From the NCBI RefSeq assembly GCF_040459645.1, contig NZ_JARVHQ010000001.1, positions 2,108,001-2,172,000 on the forward strand: a DNA stretch of 64,000 bases. The letters are read 5' to 3'. The notes under the pieces are model-generated. The model saw only the letters and a program-made list of their open reading frames with translations. It had not been told where the DNA came from and did not search any database. Shown one piece after another: positions 1 to 8,025 of this stretch (its first letter is position 1; each line of letters opens with the position of its first letter). The DNA comes from Bacillus cereus group sp. RP43. GTDB taxonomy: Bacteria; Bacillota; Bacilli; Bacillales; Bacillaceae_G. Position numbers and translations under genes: made by a program.

Positions 1-793
1 GAGAAGGATAATACATCCCAATTAAACCAGTCCACTCATGTGTTACAGAATCAGCCTCATCACCATAAAGAACTGTTCCACCAAAAAACAAATTTATTAA
101 ACCTAAATGAAGCAACAATGTTAGTGTTTGTACGAATTGTTGCATAAGCATTATTATAAACGTTGGAACCAGGTGAGGAAGAATGTGCTTAACAACAATG
201 TATAATTTTCCGCCACCGAGGATCTTTGCAGCTTCAACAAACTCTTCAGTTTGCAATTTCCTTACTTCATTTGCAACATATAATGATAGAGTGGGAACAC
301 TTAAAAGAACAATCACAGCCAATTGGAATAGAAGTCTTTGGTAAAATGGAGCCGGTATCGTCCCATTTGTATAAATAAGTACTTCTGATAATATGAAATA
401 ACAAATCATAACCATTGGTACGATTGTAAAACTATCAAAAAATGCTTCAATTTTTTTAAACCCTCTTTTAACATATGCACCAAGTAAAAAACCGATTATA
501 ACGCCTAACACCATGCGTAATATGGCTACTACGATTGCAAACCCAATAGTCCATTTTGCCCCTTCAATTATCAGATTGAGTAAGTCGTACCCCGCTCTAT
601 CGGTACCAAATAAAAATTGCATTGAAGGTGGAAATGGAGGAACTTCAGGATAACCAGTTTTATCATATTGAAGGATTACCTTATGTATATTTCCGTCATT
701 AAAAACAGTATTTCCTATACTTAGGACCATTAATATTGTTAAAAATAAACCACCTAACCAGAACCGTTTATCACGTTTTAAATAATTCCACAT
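1..793 (-). CDS. ABC transporter permease, OppC/DppC type (3' end beyond window)
   Basis: Inner-membrane permease half of a peptide/nickel-type ABC importer. The reverse strand is open from ATG at 793 (MWNYLKRDKRFWLGG) to the window edge, so the C-terminus is missing. The start shows one membrane helix, then a periplasmic stretch with FGTDRAGYD, the conserved FGTDxxGRD region of DppC/OppC permeases, then several hydrophobic helices and an EAA-like cytoplasmic loop (VEAAKILGGGKLYIVVKHILP). AGGAGA precedes the ATG. The start lies one base after the stop of the upstream permease, so the two are translationally coupled. The substrate cannot be read from the sequence. Confidence 0.85.
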   Translation of the reverse strand, partial: MWNYLKRDKRFWLGGLFLTILMVLSIGNTVFNDGNIHKVILQYDKTGYPEVPPFPPSMQFLFGTDRAGYDLLNLIIEGAKWTIGFAIVVAILRMVLGVIIGFLLGAYVKRGFKKIEAFFDSFTIVPMVMICYFILSEVLIYTNGTIPAPFYQRLLFQLAVIVLLSVPTLSLYVANEVRKLQTEEFVEAAKILGGGKLYIVVKHILPHLVPTFIIMLMQQFVQTLTLLLHLGLINLFFGGTVLYGDEADSVTHEWTGLIGMYYPS

Positions 794-794
794 A

Positions 795-1664
795 TTATAT
801 TTTCTCCTTCATCGCAGTAGGTACCAACCAATGGAAACATTTAAAAAATAAGAATATAGGTAAGTAAATTAATATTAATCCAACCGTGAATACCTCAACA
901 CTTTGGTATTCTTTAATAAAAACAAAGAATCCGAGAGTATTGAAAATCGATTCTATTATGTATAAGTTAGAGAGCATAAACCATATATTAGCTTTTACAA
1001 AGAACACAGTACTTAATAGAACGTTTCTTAGTACATGGTGGTTTAAAATATGAAGACGATCCATACCCTTTGAAGCAGCGAACAACACATAATCCTTTCT
1101 CAACTCATCCTCAAATCTTAGAAGTAAGAACTTAACAAACATGATAACGGTAGGTATACAAAAACAGATAATCGGTAAGAGTCGAACCTTCTGGTCTCCA
1201 ATTCCTGCTACTTGTGCTGCCATAACACCAGTTTTCTGGAATATCCATACCACCAACAATTGGGAACCAACAATAAACAATATGTCAGGTAAAGATTGAA
1301 GAAATAACATGAATTCTTTAATCCTATTCTGCCATTTTTCGTTAACCCTTAAGATTATGTGTACTAGTATAAATGACACTATTAATGAAACAATCAGTGA
1401 AATTGAGAGTATAACCATCGTCTCTTTATAGTGAAAAAATATTTGTGGGAACAAATCCTTTTTAATCTTCATACCATACTGCATAGATGAAGCATGTAGT
1501 ATTATCTTCTCGCAAATTTTATAAATACTACTAAAATACCCTGGAATATCTATTGAAAGCCCTTTGAATAGAATTGGTAGAGAGCCAACCGCTAGTATAC
1601 CGACAAACGACAACAATAGATGAATAATTAGCTCCCAGCCTGATAGAATGATTTTCTTCGACAC
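795..1664 (-). CDS. ABC transporter permease, OppB/DppB type
   Basis: Partner permease of the downstream gene. The 289-residue protein has a first helix near residues 10-30, a long extracytoplasmic loop, and about five further helices. The cytoplasmic EAA-type loop reads ASKGMDRLHILNHHVLRN (about residues 197-214), where the ATPase would dock. The start is GTG at 1664, with AAGGA about ten bases upstream; no good ATG alternative exists. Sequence similarity to classical DppB is loose and the protein is slightly short, so the substrate may not be a peptide. The rest of the transporter (ATPases, binding protein) would lie outside the window. Confidence 0.75.
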   Translation of the reverse strand: MSKKIILSGWELIIHLLLSFVGILAVGSLPILFKGLSIDIPGYFSSIYKICEKIILHASSMQYGMKIKKDLFPQIFFHYKETMVILSISLIVSLIVSFILVHIILRVNEKWQNRIKEFMLFLQSLPDILFIVGSQLLVVWIFQKTGVMAAQVAGIGDQKVRLLPIICFCIPTVIMFVKFLLLRFEDELRKDYVLFAASKGMDRLHILNHHVLRNVLLSTVFFVKANIWFMLSNLYIIESIFNTLGFFVFIKEYQSVEVFTVGLILIYLPIFLFFKCFHWLVPTAMKEKI

Positions 1665-1765
1665 AGAACCACATCCTTCTTACTTAATTTTCCACTCTCA
1701 ATAATAGATTTAATTTTCAGAAATGTAAACCCTTATATCGGTATAGGTAAACTTTCAACGGGGCA

Positions 1766-1817
1766 TTTACAAAAATATGGTTTAATTCAAAATTGAATTA
1801 ATCCATATTTTTGTAAA
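1766..1817. repeat. Near-perfect 52-bp palindrome (25-bp arms)
   Basis: Arms at 1766-1790 and 1793-1817 are reverse complements with one mismatch and a 2-base loop. It lies between the permease start and a noncoding stretch. It is AT-rich with no following T-run, so it is more symmetric than a usual terminator. It could be a bidirectional terminator, a cruciform, or two abutting ends of a lost element. Confidence 0.8.
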
Positions 1818-2010
1818 CACTAAACTTATAAACTTGGAGCTCTATTATAGAATTGGCTAAAATCTAACATCATTTAGAGCATCGTTATTTTAAAGTCCTT
1901 GATAGTTTTGTATTTCCTATGATAAGGGAAGTCCGTGAAAAAACGGATGATCTTTAGCCTATTCTATTACCGTTGAGGAGTTTGAAAAGGCCGTAATGGA
2001 ATTTCTTACA

Positions 2011-2150
2011 GGGGTACCGTCACATTGCTATCAGGTAAAAAAAATACAACTACCCACAATGAGATTTTGTGCTAACTTTTAATAAAAAGCTTATTTTTTC
2101 GTTTTGGGGGTATTTGCTTTTCTTAGCTTGATGGTGATGGGGTACCGTCA
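2011..2150. repeat. MITE-like inverted-terminal repeat element, copy 1
   Basis: About 140 bp bounded by GGGGTACCGTCA and its partner GATGGGGTACCGTCA. The interior (ATGAGATTTTGTGCTAAC, TTATTTTTTCGTTTTG, CTTAGCTTGATGGTGATGG) matches the copy at 10866-11000 base for base over long runs. No ORF. It is probably a non-autonomous mobile repeat of the B. cereus group. The 1818-2010 stretch to its left holds no gene I can support. Confidence 0.7.
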
Positions 2151-2190
2151 GAAAAATGCGGATTTACAACGTTAAGGAAATTTCAATATT

Positions 2191-2237
2191 AAGAAGCCTA
2201 ATTTCTCAATTTAATGTGAAGAAATTAGGCTTTTTTC
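2191..2237. terminator. Hairpin terminator downstream of gad
   Basis: Stem GCCTAATTTCT / GAAATTAGGC followed by TTTTTT on the plus strand. It sits just past the 3' end of the minus-strand decarboxylase and can also serve plus-strand transcripts. Confidence 0.7.
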
Positions 2238-2239
2238 AT

Positions 2240-3709
2240 TTAGTGATGAAATCCATTATCACATTTCGTATCATGTGGCATAGGCCCGTCCAGGGAATCC
2301 AGAAAGGCAACGGTCTGTTTGAGATTCCTCAAAAATAAATGCGCGAGATCCATGGAAAATCCATTTCGAACCACAACGCGCATAATCGTCACCGCTTCCA
2401 TATCTGGAGGCAATGGATAGGCGGGTACTTGCCAGCCGAACACGCGCAATTGTCGAGATAAATCATAAAGATTCCAGTTTAATGTGTAACCATCTTTCAA
2501 TCGCCAAGCGAAAACCGGAATATCCGAACCATCGGACAAAAGTTCGAACGGTTCCATCTTCTGAATCGCCTTGCTAAGAAAAAGAGCGACTTTCTGAGAA
2601 GCCCTTTGGACATCAAAGTACCCACTTTTCCCCAAACGCAGGTAATTGTAATATTGCAGGAGCACTTGTGCGCCAGGACGAGAGAAATTCAGGGCAAAAG
2701 TCGGCATGTTCCCGCCCAAATAGGAGACGCGGAAGATTAGATCCTCAGGGAGATCTTCAGCTTCCCGCCAAATTATCCAACCCAACCCAGGGTAGACTAA
2801 TCCATATTTATGTCCGGATACATTGATGGACTTCACCCTCGGTAATTGAAAATCCCAGACTAAATCTGGTTGAAGAAACGGTGCTATAAATCCCCCCGAA
2901 GCCGCATCCACATGCATGGGAATGTCGAGGCCCGTCCTCTCCTGTAAATCGTCCAACGCTTTCGCGATGGCGGCAACCGGTTCGTAAAGCCCGGTATAAG
3001 TCTCACCGAGAATCGGTACCACACCAATCGTATTTTCATCCACGGCAGCGAGGACCCCCTGAGGATCCAATCGGGGATGCTCTGGGCTAACCTTCACATA
3101 GCGTGGTTCAACCTCCCAATAGTTCGCGAATTTTTCCCAAACGACTTGAACAGCAGAACTAAACACAATATTGGGCCGATCCACCGGTTTCCCTTCGCTT
3201 TTGCGTGCATTTTGCCAGCGTCTCTTTAACGCAAGCCCCCCGAGCATACATGCTTCCGACGATCCAGTCGTTGAAACGCCCATAGTCGTAAGGGGGGTGG
3301 GCGAATGCCAGAGGTTGGCTAAAATGCGGACACACCGCTCCTCAATTTCGGCTGTCTGTGGATATTCATCCTTGTCAATCATGTTCTTGTCGAATGATTT
3401 GGCATATAATTGCTCTGCGGCAGGCTCCATCCATGTGCTAACGAATGTTGCAAGATTCAAGCGGGCATTGCCATCAAGAGCAATTTCATCATGGACGATT
3501 TGATACGCTGTTTCTGGTAACATGCCTTCATCAGGTATGTGAAAGCGTGGAACGACTGATTCTCCTTCGCGGGCAAACAGAGGATTTACAGAAAATTCGT
3601 GAGGCAGCTCCATTTGCACGTGACGCGGTAGATATTGTGGATTATCCGGTATGATCTCTTTTCCTTCGTATGCATCGTTTTGAACTTCTGCTTTTCGATC
3701 CTGTGGCAT
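2240..3709 (-). CDS. gadB: Glutamate decarboxylase (PLP-dependent)
   Basis: Converts glutamate to GABA and CO2, consuming a proton, so it serves acid resistance. The 489-residue length is slightly longer than the E. coli GadB of about 466. The PLP lysine is Lys301 in INVSGHKYG, and HVDAASGG (Asp268) is the cofactor-binding region. The N-terminal FSVNPLFAREGE and the TTGSSEACMLGG glycine motif are also typical. The C-terminus ends in two histidines; in E. coli GadB a C-terminal His closes the active site at neutral pH, so similar gating is plausible. Start ATG at 3709 follows GGGGGA. No glutamate/GABA antiporter is adjacent. The gene is visibly more GC-rich than its neighbours and lies next to a Tn3 remnant, suggesting transfer. 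Confidence 0.93.
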   Translation of the reverse strand: MPQDRKAEVQNDAYEGKEIIPDNPQYLPRHVQMELPHEFSVNPLFAREGESVVPRFHIPDEGMLPETAYQIVHDEIALDGNARLNLATFVSTWMEPAAEQLYAKSFDKNMIDKDEYPQTAEIEERCVRILANLWHSPTPLTTMGVSTTGSSEACMLGGLALKRRWQNARKSEGKPVDRPNIVFSSAVQVVWEKFANYWEVEPRYVKVSPEHPRLDPQGVLAAVDENTIGVVPILGETYTGLYEPVAAIAKALDDLQERTGLDIPMHVDAASGGFIAPFLQPDLVWDFQLPRVKSINVSGHKYGLVYPGLGWIIWREAEDLPEDLIFRVSYLGGNMPTFALNFSRPGAQVLLQYYNYLRLGKSGYFDVQRASQKVALFLSKAIQKMEPFELLSDGSDIPVFAWRLKDGYTLNWNLYDLSRQLRVFGWQVPAYPLPPDMEAVTIMRVVVRNGFSMDLAHLFLRNLKQTVAFLDSLDGPMPHDTKCDNGFHH

Positions 3710-3805
3710 ACAAGTCCCCCTTAATTAATTGTTTAACAAACATATTATTTACAAAAAAGAATTTGTTAAACAAAGGGGACAATTCTAATAAAAGGTGCTG
3801 CCACC

Positions 3806-3998
3806 ATTCGAATTAAAGGAGAAGCCATGAATGGACTTGCAAGAGCTATTTTCTTCGGAAAATAAGGTGAGCTTAGGGAACAAACCATACAGCATCAATT
3901 GCAAAGGGCCAGTGCCTTAAACATAATTATCAATGCCATCAGTATCTGGAATACTTTATATCTAACCACCATATCATACGAAGCTTTTCTGAAATGTA
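3806..3998 (+). pseudogene. tnpA: Tn3-family transposase (TnpA) C-terminal remnant
   Basis: One reading frame spells IRIKGEAMNGLARAIFFGK, stop, GELREQTIQHQLQRASAL, then NIIINAISIWNTLYL. This is the highly conserved C-terminal block of Tn3-family transposases (Tn4430/Tn5401-like). It contains an in-frame TAA at about 3848 and lacks both ends, so it is inactive. It lies immediately behind the start of the decarboxylase gene. No resolvase or 38-bp terminal repeats were recognised. Confidence 0.8.
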
Positions 3999-4025
3999 CT
4001 TGTGTTAATTAGTATTTGTAAAAAT

Positions 4026-4140
4026 AGCAGCTAGCAAAAGCTAACTGCTCGGTTCTCCAAGGGGGAAACAAGGAGAAAGTAACTTAATCGGTTGTCTACA
4101 TTATTGACGGAATATTGAATTTTATTCAGGGGACTATGTT
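4026..4140 (-). repeat. Repeat A copy 1: conserved 3'UTR/terminator-like block
   Basis: Read on the minus strand it ends in a GCAGTTAGC-tttt-GCTAGCTGC hairpin followed by TATTTTT, as in a terminator. It contains the block ATTGACGGAAT and TTTTATTCA (plus strand) shared with copy 2 at 9507-9646. It also has the CTCCAAGGGGGAA...AAGGAG segment shared with copy 3 at 10088. It abuts the stop of the small membrane-peptide ORF at 4134-4310. Confidence 0.65.
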
Positions 4141-4310
4141 ATATGATTGATAAAAAATTCCTTTATTAGCAGTAAAACGCCGAGGAGAGACAAGACTTCA
4201 ATTGAGAACTAAAACATGCTTTTTTGAGGTTTTTTAAACTCCATTATTATGGAAGAAAATAAAAAGGTTGCAATCATCATGATAATTAAGAGACGGATTA
4301 TATCAGACAT
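4134..4310 (-). pseudogene. Small two-helix membrane peptide gene, interrupted by one stop
   Basis: GGAG precedes ATG at 4310. The frame reads a hydrophobic helix (MSDIIRLLIIMMIATFLFSS), a charged turn EFKKPQKSMF, an in-frame TAG at 4211-4209, then FSIEVLSLLGVLLLIKEFF, and a final stop at 4134. The layout and the EFKK..K..SIE signature match the intact 54-residue peptide at 9653-9817, so I read this as its decayed paralogue. The 33-residue product before the TAG could still be made. Too small for family assignment. Confidence 0.5.
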
Positions 4311-4398
4311 TAATAGCACTCCTAATATTTAATCAGTTTCATTATATAGTTAGTTCCAATGAGACGGAATTTAAGAATTGTTTTATTGAAATTCGAAC

Positions 4399-4467
4399 AA
4401 AAAAGGTCCTGTTGTCTCCAACAGAACCTTTTCTAAAATGGCAAAGAGTAACTCTTACCTTACTCTT
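4399..4467. repeat. Repeat B copy 1: paired hairpins
   Basis: AGGTCCTGTTG-tctc-CAACAGAACCTTTT is followed by a second hairpin AAAGAGTAA...TTACTCTT. It is nearly identical to 9916-9988. On the minus strand the first hairpin ends in TTTTTT, so it can terminate a short minus-strand RNA. It lies upstream of the small membrane peptide in both copies. Confidence 0.65.
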
Positions 4468-4720
4468 CTGCTATATAATACACAAAACGCGTATAGATGT
4501 GTAGAACAAGAAATTCCAATATAATTATTCGAATAAAGTGTTTAAAAGTATCTTGTCGGGATTTAATATAAGGAATTAAATTACAAACGTTGATTTATCA
4601 ATGGATATTAATGATGAACTAAGAAAGGATAGTTAATAAAAAGATATTACAATAATAAAATATGAAATATTGCATATTCAATTGAAATGGAAATTTACAA
4701 GTAGAAAGCGAGGAATAACA

Positions 4721-4843
4721 ATGGGGCTAAGAAACCATAGAACAGAAAATAGTTTGAGTGTAAATGACATTTCCAAAATGACAGGTGTCCCACGTTCTAC
4801 TATTTATGCGAAAGTGAAAGAATTAAAAGAGGGAGATTTATAA
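4721..4843 (+). CDS. Small helix-turn-helix protein
   Basis: A 40-residue protein with SVNDISKMTGVPRSTIYAKV, a clear helix-turn-helix of the kind found in resolvase C-termini and small phage regulators. GAGGAAT lies upstream of the ATG. Its TAA overlaps the ATG of the next gene (TAATG), so the two are coupled. It could be a whole small phage-type regulator or the tail of a larger lost gene; its own start and ribosome site favour the former. Confidence 0.6.
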   Translation: MGLRNHRTENSLSVNDISKMTGVPRSTIYAKVKELKEGDL

Positions 4844-5242
4844 TGGAGGAATACGAACAGCCTCGACAGGAATTTCGTAATATAAGTAAGCAATACTGGA
4901 AACAGACTGAAAAACCCAAAATGTTTTTCAAAAACAGATGTTCATTTGCATCATAAAATTCCATTAAAAACAGGCGGAACGAATGATTATGAAAATCTTG
5001 TTCCTCTATGCGAAGAATGTCATTGGGAATTCCATAGACACTTCGAAACAGTTAAATCACACGAGTATTTTATGAAGACACCTAAATATACAGAATTGAT
5101 AGGATTATGGGAAGTATTGACTGATCCATTATCTATGAAAGAGTTCAAGGAACTTGTTTATAAAGGATTGGATTTAAAAAGAAATGTACAAAAATCATTT
5201 AATGAAGAAGAAATAGAAGCGAATAAGAAAGAATTAAAGTAG
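4843..5242 (+). pseudogene. HNH endonuclease, frameshifted
   Basis: Starts at the ATG overlapping the previous stop and reads EEYEQPRQEFRNISKQYWKQ, then goes out of frame. Removing one A from the A-run at 4910-4914 restores ENPKCFSKTDVHLHHK, joined to IPLKTGGTNDYENLVPLCEE and CHWEFHR, which is a standard HNH fold with the catalytic VHLHH and the N..C..C.H end. Total length 400 nt is one base over a multiple of three. A downstream ATG at 4946 could express only the C-terminal part, without the first zinc Cys. Phage-type HNH nucleases often sit near terminase genes, but none is here. A sequencing error in a homopolymer is possible. Confidence 0.75.
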
Positions 5243-5265
5243 CGAATCCGCTGCTTTTTTATTTT
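5239..5265 (+). terminator. Terminator, first of two identical copies
   Basis: GTAGCG-aatc-CGCTGC hairpin followed by TTTTTT. The stretch GTAGCGAATCCGCTGC plus the T-run and ATTTTG is repeated exactly at 5915-5942. Confidence 0.75.
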
Positions 5266-5326
5266 GTCACCATTTAAGAAGGACTAGAATATATTAGGAG
5301 TAAATAAAAGCATAGGAGTGATAAAT

Positions 5327-5725
5327 ATGTTCTTCGCAAAGTTACGTGGTAGAAATGAAGTTCCACCAGTAGAAACCGATGCTAGAGGACAAGCTTTCTT
5401 TAAATTAAGCCAGGACGAGCTTAGTTTAAAATTCAAGTTAGATTTATTCGATATAGAAAATGTAGTAGTTGCCCATCTGCATCTAGGAGCCAAAGGAACG
5501 AACGGTCCTGTTGTAGCTTTTTTATTTGGGCCTATAACAAATCCGGTTTCAATAGAGTGTGCAACTTTTACAGGAATGATCACTCAAGAGGATTTGGTTG
5601 GACCGTTGGCTGGTCAAACATTAGATGCTCTTGTAAATGAAATCATCTCTGGAAACATTTATATTAATGTTCATACAGTACAACATCCTAATGGCGAAAT
5701 TCGTGGCCAATTGTATCATTGCTAA
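5327..5725 (+). CDS. CHRD-domain protein
   Basis: A 132-residue protein that is almost entirely one CHRD domain. It shows LRGRNEVPPVETDARGQAFF at the start, VVAHLHLGAKGTNGPVVAFL in the middle, and NIYINVHTVQHPNGEIRGQL at the end, the hallmark of the family. The domain is named from chordin; its bacterial function is unknown. There is no signal peptide, so the protein would be cytoplasmic unless exported by another route. ATG at 5327 follows AGGAG with good spacing; the GTG at 5318 overlaps that site and is rejected. Monocistronic, between two copies of the same terminator. Confidence 0.85.
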   Translation: MFFAKLRGRNEVPPVETDARGQAFFKLSQDELSLKFKLDLFDIENVVVAHLHLGAKGTNGPVVAFLFGPITNPVSIECATFTGMITQEDLVGPLAGQTLDALVNEIISGNIYINVHTVQHPNGEIRGQLYHC

Positions 5726-5914
5726 TTAAGTATAGTAGTGAAAAAGTTTAGTGTAAGACATAAATCATCCGTTGAGGGGGCTTTTATTTGGAAGAGGGTG
5801 ACTGAAAAAATACAGATAGCCAATATAATCTTAATTACTTTTAAAATTCATTTTCATTGTTTTGAAAGTAATCAAATTTAATTAAAAAACAATATGAAGT
5901 TACAATTAATTAGA

Positions 5915-5942
5915 AGTAGCGAATCCGCTGCTTTTTTATTTT
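5915..5942 (+). terminator. Terminator, second identical copy
   Basis: Same hairpin and T-run as at 5239-5265, placed 190 bp after the CHRD gene and just before the converging minus-strand pair. The 5726-5914 interval otherwise holds no gene I can see. Confidence 0.7.
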
Positions 5943-5980
5943 GCATAGAAAAAAGGAAACCGCAAAGGATCCCTTTTATA

Positions 5981-6202
5981 TTAAGCTGCTTTATAATTTT
6001 TATTTTTAATCCTATTTCTAGTATCCATAAATGCGGCGAATGTCGCTATAGCACCACCTAAATCATAAACTTGGAATTTGTGGACAAAAGCAAGTCCTAC
6101 AATGAAATTGTAGCTGTATATAAAGCATGTAATACCGAACAGCCATAACATGAACTTCAAATCTTTTAAGCTCAATCTATAATTCTTAATTTTTTTCCAC
6201 AT
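5981..6202 (-). CDS. Small membrane protein, unknown function
   Basis: 73 residues starting MWKKIKNYRLSLKDLKF, then two hydrophobic segments (LWLFGITCFIYSYNFIVGLA and DLGGAIATFAAFM) and a basic tail RNRIKNKNYKAA. ATG at 6202 has GGAG nine bases upstream; the TTG at 6211 overlaps that site. It follows the next gene by 12 bp and is probably its operon partner. I do not recognise the family. Confidence 0.6.
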   Translation of the reverse strand: MWKKIKNYRLSLKDLKFMLWLFGITCFIYSYNFIVGLAFVHKFQVYDLGGAIATFAAFMDTRNRIKNKNYKAA

Positions 6203-6214
6203 ATGTATCAACTC

Positions 6215-6418
6215 CTATTGTTCTGAGGTTCTATAGTTTTTCTTGTTGATCTCTCGCATGTTTACGATAAAGAATAGAAAGAAGATAACAGCTGCGATGC
6301 CATTAACCCAGTAGTACGTATGTCCCATTGTGAATCCATTATAGAAGGAATAGGCATTCCAAATTATAAGGATTATTGAGCAGATAGTAGAGGTCATTAA
6401 TGAGCCAAAACTTCTCAT
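6215..6418 (-). CDS. Small membrane protein, unknown function
   Basis: 67 residues beginning MRSFGSLMTSTICSIILIIW. There are two membrane helices (about residues 8-25 and 37-53) separated by a short loop with NGFTMGHTYYW, then a charged tail REINKKNYRTSEQ. ATG at 6418 follows GAGGTG at seven bases; the GTG at 6427 is part of that site. It is the first gene of a two-gene minus-strand operon. No family recognised. Confidence 0.6.
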   Translation of the reverse strand: MRSFGSLMTSTICSIILIIWNAYSFYNGFTMGHTYYWVNGIAAVIFFLFFIVNMREINKKNYRTSEQ

Positions 6419-6510
6419 GCTTTTCACCTCGATTCATAGTTTTAGAATTTTTATATAATTATACATTTAAATAAAAAGATTTACAAAAGGAATTACCATA
6501 AGGAGGAGTT

Positions 6511-6793
6511 ATGACTAGTTACTTCCTACGTATACGCTCTAACGGGGCAAACGGTTGGGAATGCTGGATATTAATACGTTAAGTCAGGTGGATTCGGTAC
6601 TAACTCCTTAGATGAAGCTATTCAAGCTATGGCAGAACGAGGAATAAAAGGTAGCGTTAATGTTGATCTACTTTCTGGACTATGTTATATCCGAATCGAT
6701 GTTCTACTTAATGCAGAGTTAGATAAGATTACTTGGTGGATGGATACTAGACCAGGTGGTAAATGGTGGTATGAATATATCAAAGTTAGATAA
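6511..6793 (+). pseudogene. Small hypothetical protein gene with one-base frameshift
   Basis: A strong AGGAGGAG precedes ATG at 6511. The frame gives MTSYFLRIRSNGANGWECWI, then stops at 6580. Deleting one T near 6580 joins it to RKSGGFGTNSLDEAIQAMAE, ending GKWWYEYIKVR at 6793, a protein of 93 residues. Tryptophan-rich and soluble-looking; family not recognised. It is followed directly by a terminator, so it was a complete transcription unit. Confidence 0.6.
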
Positions 6794-6834
6794 TAGTTGA
6801 AGCCGTCCTTAATCGGGCGTCTTCAACTATTATC
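6793..6834 (+). terminator. Hairpin after the frameshifted gene
   Basis: ATAGTTGAAG...CTTCAACTAT stem with an inner CGTCC/GGGCG pairing. The following bases are mixed A/T rather than a pure T-run. Confidence 0.55.
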
Positions 6835-7045
6835 TAAATGCTTCCTTAGCTTTCTCTATTGAGTTCTTTTCCTCTTTTGTATTTGTAAATTTGATAACTA
6901 TAACAGACAATCAAAAACATAAACAAACAGCCTTTATCTTGCTAACTCTCACAAGAACCTACACTTTTTCCCTATCTTAACTTAACCTAGAATACAAGAT
7001 TCTTTCATTTTTATTCCCGGATATATTTGAAACACTGTATGTTTT

Positions 7046-7387
7046 TTATCTTAAATCAATTATATCTATAAATTTCAGAAAAATTCTGTTATAAGATGCA
7101 TCAGTGCAAGCTATTAAATTCTTTATTGGATTTATGTCAGTTACAGTCACATATCTAGTAAGCAAATGACCATCTCTATAATAAGTAATCAATATCTTCT
7201 CTTCAGAAAGAAATGAACATAATAACTTATTTTCAATAATTTCTTGTTCGTCTTGGGTTAATGTAGGGCGCTCCACTTTTATTTGTTTTTTAACAATCTT
7301 ACCAATACCGATGAATTTCTTCGGTATCGAAGCGAATGGAGTCCGCTTAACCATTCCTATTTCTTTTGGCATATGTGTATAGTTCAT
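7046..7387 (-). CDS. YolD-like protein
   Basis: 113 residues. The N-terminal EIGMVKRTPFASIPKKFIGI matches the RGxxKWxPFxSLPE start of the YolD-like family, which is often paired with Y-family DNA polymerases (UvrX/DinB) on phages and plasmids. The C-terminal half (EKILITYYRDGHLLTRYVTV) is the family's beta-strand domain. ATG at 7387 has GGAGATATACAGG upstream; ATG at 7426 lacks a site. No polymerase gene is adjacent, so it is an orphan, and no LexA box was seen upstream. Confidence 0.75.
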   Translation of the reverse strand: MNYTHMPKEIGMVKRTPFASIPKKFIGIGKIVKKQIKVERPTLTQDEQEIIENKLLCSFLSEEKILITYYRDGHLLTRYVTVTDINPIKNLIACTDASYNRIFLKFIDIIDLR

Positions 7388-7639
7388 CCTGTATATCTCC
7401 CTAATTGCTATTAATAACTGTATCATTATATCAATTTTTGGAGATGTTAGGATTATTTATGTAATTATAAAATAAATATTTTGAGGTTTTTGGCTCCTTA
7501 TAAAATCAACCCAATTTAACTAAGCATGATTTATATATATAATAGGAAAAATTTTATAAGAGTCAGTTTATTTTTTCTCAATACCCCACTCAACCAGTAA
7601 ATATTTATGCCAGATTAAATCTCTACGTTTTCATTGACA

Positions 7640-7670
7640 AAAAGCTGACTATACTTAGTCAGCTTTTTGT
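7640..7670. terminator. Bidirectional terminator
   Basis: AAAGCTGACTA / TTAGTCAGCTTTTT perfect stem with T-runs on both strands. It serves the minus-strand repeat protein at 7738-8025. Confidence 0.8.
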
Positions 7671-7737
7671 ATACTATAATCTAGTATTTATCAGTCCCAA
7701 AGACATGTTCTTTGCCTTTAAGTTGAGACTGAAAATC

Positions 7738-8025
7738 TTACCAATGTTTTCTTTTGCAATGACAACAAATAAAGAAACATTTACAACGACACTTATTTCT
7801 CTTAAACTTCCAATCATCATCACAATGGTGCTTTTCTTTAGATTTCCACCAATCATCATCACAATGGTGCTTTTCTTTAGATTTCCACCAATCATCATCA
7901 CAATGGTGTTTTTCTTTAGATTTCCACCAATCATCATCACAATGGTGCTTTTCTTTAGATTTCCACCAATCATCATCACAATGGTGTTTTTTCTTAGAAC
8001 TCCAGCAATCATTATTCCAGGACAT
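7738..8025 (-). CDS. Cys/His/Trp repeat protein, five 13-residue repeats
   Basis: 95 residues. After MSWNNDCWSSKK come tandem units of KHHCDDDWWKSKE (the last degenerate), then a Cys-rich tail RCKCFFICCHCKRKHW. Each unit alternates a His-His-Cys cluster, an Asp triplet, a Trp pair and basic residues, so metal binding or disulfide cross-linking is plausible. Start ATG at 8025 follows GGGAGG with good spacing, and a terminator lies downstream. The open frames on the other strand and frame over the same repeats lack ribosome sites. Short Cys/His-rich repeats occur in Bacillus spore coat and exosporium proteins, but nothing here proves that. Not a family I recognise. Confidence 0.65.
   Translation of the reverse strand: MSWNNDCWSSKKKHHCDDDWWKSKEKHHCDDDWWKSKEKHHCDDDWWKSKEKHHCDDDWWKSKEKHHCDDDWKFKRNKCRCKCFFICCHCKRKHW
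7810..8004. repeat. Tandem 39-bp repeat, five units
   Basis: CCAATCATCATCACAATGGT begins units at 7810, 7849, 7888, 7927 and 7966 with a constant 39-bp period and few substitutions. It encodes the 13-residue repeats of the minus-strand protein. The near-identity implies recent expansion and likely copy-number variation between strains. Confidence 0.95.

Noticed and set aside
1850..2010. Possible IS630-type transposase tail (TVEEFEKAVMEFLTG)
   Set aside because: Only about 15 residues look suggestive and the upstream frame is full of stops; too little to call.
2156..2338. Small plus-strand ORF overlapping the gad 3' end
   Set aside because: It runs over the terminator and antisense to gad; no ribosome site.
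7810..8004. CRISPR-like array
   Set aside because: The 39-bp units are contiguous without spacers and encode protein repeats.
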